A stretch of 64,000 bases of DNA from contig NZ_BAAAXV010000005.1 in NCBI RefSeq assembly GCF_039535785.1, positions 496,001 through 560,000 on the forward strand, read 5' to 3'. A program made the position numbers and the translations under genes. The DNA is from Nonomuraea helvata. Lineage in GTDB: Bacteria; Actinomycetota; Actinomycetes; Streptosporangiales; Streptosporangiaceae. Positions 53,461-62,550 of this stretch are shown piece after piece. The notes beneath the pieces are model-generated. The model was not told where the DNA came from and searched no databases. It worked only from the letters and a program-made list of their open reading frames with translations. Position 1 is the stretch's first letter. Every line of letters starts with the position of its first letter.

Positions 53461-54218
53461 ACGCCATTTCAGCTTCCCTGGCGGATTCCGCGACCATGCT
53501 GCGGCGCAACTTCCGGCACACGATGCGAAATCCGCTGGCCCTGTTCAACGGCATCATCATGCCGCTCGTCCTGATGTTCATGATGGTCTACATCCTCGGC
53601 GACGCGTTCGACGTCGGCGTCAACTACGCCGATTACGCGACGCCAGGGTTGATCATCACGACCATCTGCTACGGGATCAGCCCCACCGCGATCGCGGTGA
53701 ACTCCGACATGACGACCGGATTCATCAACCGGCTCCGCGTCATGCAGGTGTCCCGGGGCGCGGTGCTGAACGCGCACGTGATCGCGACCGTGCTACGGAG
53801 CCTGGTGGCCATCGCGCTCATCATCGGGGTCTCGTTCCTGATGGGATTCCGGCCGTCGGCGAGTTTCACGCAGTGGCTCGGCGTGATCGGCATCGTCGCG
53901 CTGGCGGTGCTGGCGATCGGCTGGCTGACCATCGCGTTCGGCCTCGCGGCGAAGTCGGCGGAGGGCGCGGGCCTCGTCGGTGTCCCGCTGATGCTCCTGC
54001 CCTTCCTGAGCAGCGCGTTCGTGCCGGCCGACAAGATGGGGGCGGGTGCGCGGCAGTTCGCCGAGTATCAGCCGTTCACCTCGATCATCGAGACCGTGCG
54101 CGGGCTGCTGGCCGGCGCGCCGTCGACGAGCTCGACCATCACGGCGATCGCCTGGTGCGTGGGGATCATGTTGATCGGGTACCTGTGGGCGCGCTCGACG
54201 TTCGCCAAGCGAGGGTGA
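53457..54218 (+). CDS. ABC-2 type exporter permease (DrrB-like)
   Basis: 253 aa with six hydrophobic segments and the ABC-2 pattern (FRHTMRNPLALFNGIIMPLV, PFTSIIETVRGLLAG). ATG 53457 overlaps the ATPase stop (ATGA). Its last 53 nt overlap the convergent BTAD regulator gene. It is the membrane half of the exporter. Confidence 0.9.
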   Translation: MNAISASLADSATMLRRNFRHTMRNPLALFNGIIMPLVLMFMMVYILGDAFDVGVNYADYATPGLIITTICYGISPTAIAVNSDMTTGFINRLRVMQVSRGAVLNAHVIATVLRSLVAIALIIGVSFLMGFRPSASFTQWLGVIGIVALAVLAIGWLTIAFGLAAKSAEGAGLVGVPLMLLPFLSSAFVPADKMGAGARQFAEYQPFTSIIETVRGLLAGAPSTSSTITAIAWCVGIMLIGYLWARSTFAKRG

Positions 54219-57200
54219 CCTCGGCCAGCTCACGCCAATCCTGCTGCCGGCCGTCACGGGTCGCCTCGGTGAAACCGCGTTCACCGAGGCGACTTCGCGT
54301 GTCCGCGGCGATCCTGGAAGCGTCCGGCTGCGAACGGTCCGGTGTGCCGCGCACGGCGTCGCTCGCCGCGAGCAGTCGCACGGCCTGCTCGTCCTGTCCC
54401 TGGCGGAGCGCGAGCTCCGCGATCCCGATCAACACCTCGGCGATCAACGGCGGATACGTCGTCTCCACAGCCGCGCGGAACGCCTCGCTCCGATGCGCGC
54501 GGGCCTGCTCGAGATCCTCGGTGAGGTATCCGTACAGGTCCATGGCCTTGGCGCGGGCCAGGTCGCTCAGCTCCCCGTTGTCCAGCATCTCCCGCACCGT
54601 GGCCAGGAGTCGGTGTGCCTCGTCCGGCTCGCCGCGCCGGCGCGCCACCTGCGCCTTCGAAAGCTCCAGATCGGCAAGGGTGTCCGGCCACGCGATGCCG
54701 TCCGCGTACCGCTGCGCCTCTGCCATGGCGGACGTGCTGGACCGCTCATCGCCGAGCAGGCAGTACAGCTGGGCCTGGCGCGCCCGCAGGCTGACCACGT
54801 CCTCGGTCGAGCCCAGCTCGGTCAGCGCCGCGACCGCCTCCTCGTAGTGCTCGCACGCGCGTGCGAACTCCCCGCGCATGGCGAGCCGATCGGCCAGGAA
54901 GGTCAGCGCGAACGAGATCCCCATCCGGTCACCCAGCGTGCGGAACTCGGCAAGGGCGATCTCGGCGTCGACGTCCACGTCGGTCTCGTCGCCCCCGAGC
55001 GTGAGCCGGAATCGGCCACGAGCGAGCCTGGCCTGCGCGCGTACCCAGGGATCGTCGTCGGCGAAGAGCGGCTCGAACGTGGCCAGGAAATCCGTCGGCT
55101 CGCTCAGCATCCGCTCCCACAGCTCGACGAACCTGAGATTGGGGTGGTGGCGATACCCGTTGCGCTGGACGAGCCGGTGCGCCTCGTGGATCCACTCCTG
55201 CGCCTGATACTGATCGCGGCCGGGCCCGGAGGTCATGAACACCGTCACGGTGGCGCAGGCCATCGCCCGCACCTCGTCGGTCACCTCACCCTGTAGGGAG
55301 GCCGCCGCGACGCTCAACTCGGTGCCCTCGGTCCGGTTCCCGCTGAGGTACCAGTACCAGCCCACGGCCGCGACCAGCCGCATCGCCTCCTGGGCCCACC
55401 CCTCGGCGATCGCCCCGTGCAGGGCCGCGCTGATGTTGTCGTGCTCGGCCTCGAGCGTGGCCAGCCATTCCAGCTGCTCGGCCCGGCGCAGGTGCGGCTC
55501 GGCCGTCTCGGCCAGCTCGGTGAAGTAGGCGAGGTGTGCCCGGCGTGCCGGCTCGCTCTCCCCGGCCTCGGCGAGCCGGTGCGCCGCGTACTCCCTGATG
55601 GTGTTGAGCATCCGGTAGCGCGGGGTGCCCTCGCCGTCGGCGAGCAGCAGCGACTTCTCGATCAACGCGGTCAGCACGTCGAGCACCAGTTCCTCGGCGA
55701 ACATCTCGCCGCCGCACACCCGCTCGGCCGCATCCAGGCTCGCCCCGCCGGAGAACACCGAGAGCCGCCGCAGCACGCCGCGTTCGGCCTCGGACAGGAG
55801 ATCCCAGCTCCAGTCCACGACCGCGCGCAGCGTCTTGTGCCTGGAAAGCGCCGTACGGCTACCGCTGGTCAACAGCCGGAACCGGTCGTCGAGCCGGCGT
55901 GCGAGCTGATCGATGGACATGGTGCGCAGCCGTGCCGCGGCCAGTTCGATCGCCAGCGGCATCCCGTCCAGCGCCCGGCAGATCCGCGCCATGGCCGACA
56001 AGGTCTGCGCGTCGGAGCCGATGTCCTTGCGCACCAGACTCGCGCGGTCCCGCAGCAGTCGCACCGCGGGCGAGGCCCCGACCTCTGCGGGGTCCGCTCC
56101 CTGCGCGGGCAGCGCGAGTGGCTCGACCTGCCACAGCACCTCTCCGGTGATGCCGAGCGGTTCCCGGCTCGTGGCCAGGACCCGCAGCCTCCGGCACTCC
56201 CCCAGCAGCCGATCCGCGAAAGCAGCGGCCTCCTCGATCATGTGCTCGCAGTTGTCCAGGACCAGCAGCATCGCGCGCTCCCGGACCGCGGTGATGAGCC
56301 GGTCCATCGGCTCCCCGGCCCGCGCGTCACCGAGCACTGCCTGGTCACGCAGGCCGATCGCGGCAAGGGCGGCCTGCGCCAGCTCACCGCCTGCCCGCAC
56401 CGAGGCCAGTTCGACCAGCCACGCCCCGTCCGGCAGCTCGGCGAGCATCGTCCGCGCGGTCTCCGTGGCCAGTCTCGTCTTGCCGGCGCCGCCCGCCCCC
56501 GTCAAGGTGACCAGCCGGTGCCCGATGGACAGAACGGCGACCGCGGCGATGTCATCGTCCTTGCCGACGAAACTCGTCAGCTCGGAGCGCAGGTTCGTCC
56601 TGCGGTTCTCCGCGCGCTCGCCCAGCTCGCCCCGGAGCAACGCGGTGTGCAGGGCGGAGAGCTCGGCCGACGGATCCACGCCCAGCTCCTCAGCGAGCCG
56701 CTCGCGCGTCCGCTGGTACACGGTCAACGCCTCGTTCCCGCGCCCCGCCTCGGCGAGCGCCCGCATCAACGCCGCCACGAACCCCTCACGCAGCGGGTAC
56801 GTGGCCACCAGCTCGGTCAGCTCGGAGACCAGCTCCGAGCCACGGCCGAGGCGGATGTCCGCGTCCACCCGGTCCCCGAGCGCGGCGACGTGCAGTTCGT
56901 CCAGACGCGCGACCGCGGCGTCGAACGCCTCGCTGTCGCGCAGTGCGATGTCCGCCATGGCCGTGCCGCGCCACAATGCCAAGGCCGAGCGCAGCAGATC
57001 CGCCCGCGCCTCTGGCTCGGCGGCACGGGCCTGACCGACCAGGTGCTCGAACCGGTACGCGTCCACGGCATCAGGAGCCACGGCCAGCCGGTACCCGCCG
57101 GAATGCGCCTCCACCACACCGTCCGGCAGCGCCCTGCGCAGCCTGGACACCAACGCCTGCAAGGCATTGACTTCGTCCGCGGGCGGCTGTTCCCCCCAGA

Positions 57201-57348
57201 TCCAGTCCACCAGCCTCGCACGCGTGACGATCCGGCCGGGTTCGAGGGCGAGTGCGGCGAGCAGTGCGCGCAGCCGAATCCCAGGAACCTCCACCACGGC
57301 ACCGTCACGGTTATGGACCTCGAACGGTCCCAGCAATCCGACTCGCAC
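54166..57348 (-). CDS. BTAD-ATPase-TPR (SARP/AfsR-like) regulator
   Basis: 1060 aa from GTG 57348 with no ribosome site; CACAAT 7 nt upstream could serve a leaderless transcript. Parts: a winged-helix DNA-binding domain (1-90), BTAD (about 95-240), an NTPase with Walker A GAGGAGKTRLA and Walker B MLLVLDNCEHM, then helical repeats to the end. It lies between two operons whose promoters share a 62-bp block with SARP-type direct repeats, so it is the likely activator of both the DrrAB-like exporter and the P450. Its 3' end overlaps the permease gene by 53 nt. Confidence 0.9.
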   Translation of the reverse strand: MRVGLLGPFEVHNRDGAVVEVPGIRLRALLAALALEPGRIVTRARLVDWIWGEQPPADEVNALQALVSRLRRALPDGVVEAHSGGYRLAVAPDAVDAYRFEHLVGQARAAEPEARADLLRSALALWRGTAMADIALRDSEAFDAAVARLDELHVAALGDRVDADIRLGRGSELVSELTELVATYPLREGFVAALMRALAEAGRGNEALTVYQRTRERLAEELGVDPSAELSALHTALLRGELGERAENRRTNLRSELTSFVGKDDDIAAVAVLSIGHRLVTLTGAGGAGKTRLATETARTMLAELPDGAWLVELASVRAGGELAQAALAAIGLRDQAVLGDARAGEPMDRLITAVRERAMLLVLDNCEHMIEEAAAFADRLLGECRRLRVLATSREPLGITGEVLWQVEPLALPAQGADPAEVGASPAVRLLRDRASLVRKDIGSDAQTLSAMARICRALDGMPLAIELAAARLRTMSIDQLARRLDDRFRLLTSGSRTALSRHKTLRAVVDWSWDLLSEAERGVLRRLSVFSGGASLDAAERVCGGEMFAEELVLDVLTALIEKSLLLADGEGTPRYRMLNTIREYAAHRLAEAGESEPARRAHLAYFTELAETAEPHLRRAEQLEWLATLEAEHDNISAALHGAIAEGWAQEAMRLVAAVGWYWYLSGNRTEGTELSVAAASLQGEVTDEVRAMACATVTVFMTSGPGRDQYQAQEWIHEAHRLVQRNGYRHHPNLRFVELWERMLSEPTDFLATFEPLFADDDPWVRAQARLARGRFRLTLGGDETDVDVDAEIALAEFRTLGDRMGISFALTFLADRLAMRGEFARACEHYEEAVAALTELGSTEDVVSLRARQAQLYCLLGDERSSTSAMAEAQRYADGIAWPDTLADLELSKAQVARRRGEPDEAHRLLATVREMLDNGELSDLARAKAMDLYGYLTEDLEQARAHRSEAFRAAVETTYPPLIAEVLIGIAELALRQGQDEQAVRLLAASDAVRGTPDRSQPDASRIAADTRSRLGERGFTEATRDGRQQDWRELAEVTLAWRTSSAPTGTRST

Positions 57349-57430
57349 ACGGGTAATTGTGCCGAACCGTGACGACTGACCGCGACCGCGCGCAATCCGC
57401 GGACACCCTGCGATCAGGTCGGCCGGTGTC

Positions 57431-57492
57431 GTGTCAGCGTCCGTGTCAGCACGGTGTCGGCCCGATATCAGGGCGGTCGGCGATGGTGAACG
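57431..57492 (+). promoter_or_regulatory. SARP-type promoter of the P450 gene (copy 2)
   Basis: GTGTCAGC at 57431 and 57443 and GTGTCGG at 57454, spaced 12 and 11 bp, precede TATCAG (57466-57471). It is 55/62 identical to 52452-52513. The adjacent BTAD regulator gene starts 82 bp away on the other strand. Confidence 0.75.
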
Positions 57493-57536
57493 ACACCGGC
57501 GAGAAAAATCTGCTGCCAGAGCCTTGAGGAATAGCC

Positions 57537-58736
57537 ATGGAACACACCGTCACCGCACTGCCCACCACGCGTCAGCCCGGCTGCCCCTTCGACCCGCCCA
57601 AGGAGCTGATCGAGGCCCGCGAGCACAGCCCGATCAGCCACTTCCCCTTCCCCGACGGACACCAGGGCTGGCTGATCACCGGATACGACCTGGTCCGGTC
57701 GGTCCTGGCCGACCCTCGGTTCAGCTCCCGCAAGGAGCTCATGCGCCACCACCCGCTGATCGACCTCGGCGACATCGAGGTCCCCCCGGCACCGCCCGGC
57801 GAATTCCTGCTGATGGACGACCCGCAGCACAGCCGCTACCGCAAGCCGCTGGTGGGCAAGTTCACCGTCCGCCGGATGCGGCTGCTCACCGAGCGCGTCG
57901 AGCAGGTCACCGCCGAGCATCTGGACGCGATGGAGAAGGCCGGCCCGTCGGTGGACCTGGTGACCGCGTTCGCCAAGCCCATCCCCTCCGTCATCATCTG
58001 CGAGCTGCTGGGCGTGCCGTACGAGGACCGGGGGTCCTTCCAGGAGAACATCGACAAGTTCCTCGGCGGGGAGGTCAGCGACGAGGAGCTGATCGCGGCC
58101 TACACCGCGGTCCAGCAGTACCTCGCCGAGCTGGTGGCCGCCAAGCGCGCCAACCCCACCGACGACGTGCTCAGCGACCTGCTCGACAGCGACCTGACCG
58201 ACGAGGAGCTGCGGGGCATGGCCCTGATCCTGCTGTCGGCCGGGTTCGACACCACCGCGAACATGCTGGCCCTGGGCACCTTCGCCCTGCTGCAGAACCC
58301 GGAGCAGCTGGCCGCGCTGCGCGCCGAGCCCGAGCTCACCGACGGGGCCGTGGAGGAGCTGCTGCGCTATCTGACCGTCGCCAAGACGTTCTTCAGGACG
58401 GCGCTGGAGGACGTCGAGCTGGGCGGCCAGACCATCAAGGCCGGCACGGCGGTCATCCTGTCCTACAACACCGCCAACCGCGACCCCGAGCGCTTCACCG
58501 ACCCCCACGTGCTCGACCTGCGCAGGCAGGAGGGCGGCCACCTGGCCTTCAGCCACGGCATCCACCAGTGCCTGGGACAGCAGCTGGCCCGCGTCGAGCT
58601 GCGGGTCGCGCTCCCCGCGCTGATCAACCGCTTCCCCACGCTGCGCCTGGCCGTACCGGCTGAAGAGGTCGGCCTGCGCCCGGAGACCGCGGACATCTAC
58701 GGGGTCAAGAACCTCCCGGTCACCTGGGACGTATGA
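57537..58736 (+). CDS. Cytochrome P450
   Basis: 399 aa. ATG 57537 follows GAGGAATAGCC. Motifs are AGFDTT (I-helix), EELLRY (ExxR) and FSHGIHQCLG with heme ligand C345. It is a soluble class I P450. It shares a promoter block with the DrrAB-like exporter, which suggests that modification and export of one compound are co-regulated (inference). There is no ferredoxin or reductase nearby. Confidence 0.92.
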   Translation: MEHTVTALPTTRQPGCPFDPPKELIEAREHSPISHFPFPDGHQGWLITGYDLVRSVLADPRFSSRKELMRHHPLIDLGDIEVPPAPPGEFLLMDDPQHSRYRKPLVGKFTVRRMRLLTERVEQVTAEHLDAMEKAGPSVDLVTAFAKPIPSVIICELLGVPYEDRGSFQENIDKFLGGEVSDEELIAAYTAVQQYLAELVAAKRANPTDDVLSDLLDSDLTDEELRGMALILLSAGFDTTANMLALGTFALLQNPEQLAALRAEPELTDGAVEELLRYLTVAKTFFRTALEDVELGGQTIKAGTAVILSYNTANRDPERFTDPHVLDLRRQEGGHLAFSHGIHQCLGQQLARVELRVALPALINRFPTLRLAVPAEEVGLRPETADIYGVKNLPVTWDV

Positions 58737-59003
58737 CCCCGACCTGCGCCACTCCGGGTCCTGACCACCCCGGCCGCCACGGCGTGGACGGCGCCGCTTG
58801 CCGTCAGCCGGTTCGATGATGCCATCGTGCGGACGGCGCATCCCCCATGACGTCACGGCCGCGACCCCGGCCCAGCGCCGGGCGGCTGAGGTGCTGCTCG
58901 GCCGGTGCGCGGGAGCCGGGGCCCACCGTGGCGAAGGAGGCGGGGCCGGCGCCGGAGGCTCCGATGAAGCATGTCTGCGGGAGAGCGCCAATCTCGCGGC
59001 GTG

Positions 59004-59840
59004 TCACGAGATGGATCGGAGCCGGCCGTGGGACTGGCGCCGGAGCTGGTGGATGGCCTCGGCCGTCTGGTCGTCGGCCGGGAGAAAGACGACGAGTTGT
59101 TGGGCCTCCGCAGGCAGTTCGAGCGTCTCACGAAGCAGTCGAAGCTGCTGCCCGGCCGGGTGGTTGAGCCGGAGAACGCCACGCCGCGGCAGCACATGAC
59201 GCTTCAGGCGGCGGGTGAACTCGGACCCGGCGATGGGCGTGAGCTCCGCGGTGAGCCACTCGAGATTCTCGAGGGACGGCGCCTGCCACAGGTCGAAGGT
59301 CTGCTCGTCCGCGATGTCGTCCCAGTCGACGAAGAACGCCCGGGCGCGGGGATCGGTGAACAGGTAGCGGTTGAGGTTGGGATGGGTGGCGTCGAGCAGC
59401 CCGGTGCCGCTGGTGACCACCTGGTAGCTGCTGGTATGGGCCAGGATGTCGCCCAACCGGTTGGTCACGATGGCGATGCCGGGTTCGAGGAGGCGGAGTG
59501 TCTGCAGGACAGACGGTCGCACGCGTCGGGACGGCGGCACGGGACGGATGTGGACGGAGCATTCGTCGCTGGTGATCTTCGCAAGGTAGCGCAGGTGGTT
59601 GCGCTCGGAAGGGCTGAGGCGGAGCGCGTCGGCGAGGGCGTTGATGACCGCCGGCGATGGATTGCGGTCGCGGCCCTGCTCGATGCGGGTCAGGTATTCG
59701 ACGCTGATGCCGGCCCACGTGGCGAGGTCCAGTCGGCGCAGACCCGGTGAGCGGCGGCGGCCGCGGTCCGGCAGTCCACGGGATTCCGGCTGGATGCTGT
59801 CGCGCTTGGCCCGGATGAAATTCCCCAGTGGCGTCCCCAC
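59004..59840 (-). CDS. XRE-family regulator with MmyB-like ligand domain
   Basis: 278 aa from GTG 59840, without a clear ribosome site. The helix-turn-helix is RSPGLRRLDLATWAGISVEY. The MmyB-like domain is PGIAIVTNRLGDILAHTSSY. It is divergent from the MFS transporter gene with 113 bp between, so it probably controls that gene. It is a distant paralogue of the XRE regulator at 51587-52411. Confidence 0.88.
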   Translation of the reverse strand: MGTPLGNFIRAKRDSIQPESRGLPDRGRRRSPGLRRLDLATWAGISVEYLTRIEQGRDRNPSPAVINALADALRLSPSERNHLRYLAKITSDECSVHIRPVPPSRRVRPSVLQTLRLLEPGIAIVTNRLGDILAHTSSYQVVTSGTGLLDATHPNLNRYLFTDPRARAFFVDWDDIADEQTFDLWQAPSLENLEWLTAELTPIAGSEFTRRLKRHVLPRRGVLRLNHPAGQQLRLLRETLELPAEAQQLVVFLPADDQTAEAIHQLRRQSHGRLRSIS

Positions 59841-59953
59841 GTCGACAGGCTACCGGGTCGCCCATTGATCGCGCGGTGCGGAGCGTGGCCCTCTCGGGGC
59901 TAGCCTGAGCACGGCCTGGCTGTCGGTCACGGTGCGGCTTGATCGTGGTGTGC

Positions 59954-61168
59954 ATGGAGAGTACGTCGACACGGCGTTCCGGTCAGGCGTTGCTGATATG
60001 GGGGCTGCTGGTGGTGGCAGCCAACCTGCGGGCGAGTTTGACCGGCGTCGGCCCGTTGTTGGATCAAGTGCAGGCTGATCTGGGTCTGGCCCCGGCTGTG
60101 GCGGGCCTGCTGAACACATTGCCGCTGCTGACGTTCGTGGTGCTGTCACCATTGGTGCCCCAACTGGCCGCGCGGTGGGGGGCTGAGCAGCTCCTTGGGG
60201 GTGCGCTCGTGGTGCTGACGCTCGGGATCGCGCTCCGGTGGGTGCCGACGGCGGTCGGTCTGTTCGGGGGAACCGTGCTGATCGGAGCGGGCATCGCCGT
60301 GGGCAACGTGCTGCTGCCGAGCCTCATCAAGCGCGATTTCCCCACCAAGGTGGGACTGTTGACCAGCGCCTATGCCACGGTGATGGGCGGTGTCGCCGCA
60401 GTGGCGTCCGGGGTGGCGGTGCCGATCAGTGAGGTCGCCCCCGGCGGCTGGTATACCGCGTTGGGTTGCTGGGTCTTGTTCGCGCTGGTGGCTGTCCTGC
60501 TGTGGCTTCCTCAGATGCGGGCTCCGCGGCGTGCCGCGCAGGCGATTCGCCGGCACCGGTTGCCGTGGGGTTCCGGGCTGGCGTGGGCGGTCACGGCGTT
60601 CATGGGCTTGCAGTCGCTGGGCTTCTATGTCGTCGTGACGTGGTTGCCTCAGGTCTTCCAGGACAACGGCATGAGTGCGGCCAGTGCGGGATGGCTGCTG
60701 TTCCTGTTCCAGGCGGTCGCGGTGCTGACCAGCCTGGCGGTGCCCGGTGCGATGCGGTGGGCACAGAACCAGCGCGCGCTGGCGACGATCTGCTCGGCAG
60801 TCATGCTCCTCGGCTACCTCGGGCTTTTCGTGGCGCCGGGATTGGCGTTGCTGTGGAGTATCGTCCTCGGATTGGGCGGCGGAGCCTGCCTCGTGCTCGC
60901 GCTGGCTTTCATGAGCCTGCGCGCCCAGGACGCGAGCATGGCGGGCGCGTTGTCGGCGATGGCGCAGTCGATCGGGTACCTGCTGGCCGCTGTGGGGCCG
61001 GTGGTCTTCGGGCTGCTGCACACGATGAGTTCCGGCTGGCAGGCACCGATCATGTTGATGTGCGTGGCCGCGGCCGGCCAGACGATCGTCGCGCTGGTGG
61101 CCGGCGGAGGCACGGTGCGCTCGGCCGCCGACCAGGCGCCTGATCGCGTCCCATCGCCCGGGTACTGA
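59954..61168 (+). CDS. MFS transporter, CynX/NimT family
   Basis: 404 aa from ATG 59954; TTG 59939 is an in-frame alternative. Twelve hydrophobic segments. The N-terminal signature (GLLVVAANLRASLTGVGPLL) is typical of the cyanate/2-nitroimidazole (CynX/NimT) group. The substrate is unknown; family members export or import small anions or drugs. The divergent XRE gene is the likely regulator. Confidence 0.9.
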   Translation: MESTSTRRSGQALLIWGLLVVAANLRASLTGVGPLLDQVQADLGLAPAVAGLLNTLPLLTFVVLSPLVPQLAARWGAEQLLGGALVVLTLGIALRWVPTAVGLFGGTVLIGAGIAVGNVLLPSLIKRDFPTKVGLLTSAYATVMGGVAAVASGVAVPISEVAPGGWYTALGCWVLFALVAVLLWLPQMRAPRRAAQAIRRHRLPWGSGLAWAVTAFMGLQSLGFYVVVTWLPQVFQDNGMSAASAGWLLFLFQAVAVLTSLAVPGAMRWAQNQRALATICSAVMLLGYLGLFVAPGLALLWSIVLGLGGGACLVLALAFMSLRAQDASMAGALSAMAQSIGYLLAAVGPVVFGLLHTMSSGWQAPIMLMCVAAAGQTIVALVAGGGTVRSAADQAPDRVPSPGY

Positions 61169-61859
61169 TCCGTCCGGGCAGGAAACTGAGCGCGCCATGA
61201 AATCGGGGACACGGCGTTGTCAGACAAGCATGCTCATCAGGGTTGTCGACGGAGTTCCTACAGGCCCGCGGCCGCGAATGGCCGAGTCGAACCCGGAGAC
61301 CCTGCGGCGTTCGGGCCGAGTCGCGTAGGCCCGGCTGGTCCTGCGTCCCCACCAGCCTGCCGAGGCCGCCGGCGCCGGGATCATCGGGGTGAGCGCACGG
61401 GATCCGGCCAGGTCGCGCATCGATCGGCACACCTGTTCCGGACCGGCCGTCCGAATACCGGGCGATGTGGTCACCCTCGCCGGATATGGCGTACGGCGTC
61501 CGGCCGAGGTCAGGGCGTAGGCCATGGCCGGCGCGGACACGGTTCCTCGTCGGATCGGTGCCTGTCACCGACGTTCGGCTCGCCGGTGCGGTGGCCGCGA
61601 CGCTGGAGCAGGGCGGCGGGAGAACCTGACGTGACCGGGCGCGAAGGCCACCGGAGGGTGGTGGCCGACGCGTTCGGGAGCAAGCCGCCGGACCACACCG
61701 GCCACTTCGCACGATGGGGCGGGCCGGCCGTGCCCGAGGCCGCGCCGGCCGCGCTTTCCGAGCTGACGACCGCCGTCGCGGACGAGGCCATAGGCGGGAT
61801 GACGCTCGTGCGTCGCCTGAGCTGCTCCCCCGGCAAGTCCACCGGCCTGACGACGGTGG

Positions 61860-62260
61860 CCGCGTTCGCCGACGATCTCGTCGATGGCGTCTGTACGCCC
61901 GGTCGGCGGTATCAGGCTCTCGGCCGGTTCGGCAGTCACCATGACCCGCAGGCCGAGGATCACCGCGGCGGACAGCAGGACGGCGTCACGAACCGTGCCG
62001 CGTGTGCCCGCGACGATCCCCAGTACGATCTTCGCGTAGTGTGGCGGCCCGTCACCGCGCGAAGAATCCGGCACCGCCGGCAGGATGCCGAGGTCACGCG
62101 GACCGCGGGCCGGAACCCCGGCGACGACCGGAGCCGTTCGTACGACTACGCCGGCGGCCGCGCCAAGAGCCGCGGGATTCATCAGCGGCCCGAGCACATC
62201 GACGACCGTCGGGCACACCAAGGAGCTCCCGTGCCGCGGGAGGGTGGCGCATCGCCGGCC
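61860..62260 (-). pseudogene. Relic resembling anthranilate phosphoribosyltransferase (TrpD)
   Basis: The minus-strand frame has TVVDVLGPLMNPA, close to the TrpD motif LLGPLTNPA, and further on GTRGTVRDAVLLSAAVI, close to GERGPxRDAVLLNAAA. The roughly 50-70 residues normally between these motifs are reduced to about 50 in total with little similarity, and the N-terminal half is missing. It is therefore a likely decayed copy. Confidence 0.4.
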
Positions 62261-62294
62261 GCGCCACGCATGGCCGCGCCCATGGACCACTCCG

Positions 62295-62349
62295 TGTTCT
62301 CTCACTGTTCTCTCACTGTTCTTTCGCTGCTCTTTCGCTGTTGTCCCGC
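62295..62349 (+). repeat. Five 11-bp tandem repeats upstream of the MocR gene
   Basis: Units are TGTTCTCTCAC (twice), TGTTCTTTCGC, TGCTCTTTCGC and TGTTGTCCCGC, all in one orientation and exactly 11 bp apart, about one helical turn. They lie about 200 bp before the MocR start. They could be a protein-binding array or simple slippage. Confidence 0.7.
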
Positions 62350-62550
62350 GTCCGGCGTTTCAGCCGGCAATGGCGTCGGCCGAGTCGATTTCACGCCCCG
62401 TGGGCGGGCCAATCCGCACTGAAAGGAAAGCCACCGCCGACCCGGGATGGTCAGCGCTCAAGAAGCCAACACCCAGGAAAGTCGGCACGGAGGGAAATCA
62501 GGCTACGAGGGGAAATACGCGCTGAACGAAAGTCAGCGCCGGGGGGAAGA

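Larger units (their letters stand above)
61169..62550. other. Region without an intact gene
   Basis: 1.4 kb between the MFS and MocR genes. Open frames here have arginine-rich, low-complexity translations typical of non-coding high-GC frames. I can support only a TrpD-like relic on the minus strand (about 61860-62260), an 11-bp tandem repeat (62295-62349) and the MocR leader. It looks like decayed coding DNA. Confidence 0.6.

Noticed and set aside
54239..54847. Continuation of a plus-strand gene after the ABC permease
   Set aside because: The frame is antisense to the TPR region of the BTAD regulator and is Ser/Arg-rich with no domain signature; the permease ends at 54218.
58737..59003. A further gene between the second P450 and the XRE regulator
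   Set aside because: The 267-bp gap has only short Arg/Pro-rich frames and no ribosome site; nothing can be supported.
61217..62422. A plus-strand open frame of 401 codons between the MFS and MocR genes
   Set aside because: The translation is Arg/Gly-rich without any domain pattern, and a TrpD-like relic lies on the opposite strand.
62477..62535. GAAA-containing repeats about 17 bp apart in the MocR leader
   Set aside because: Only four to six bases are shared between units; the match is too weak to separate from chance.
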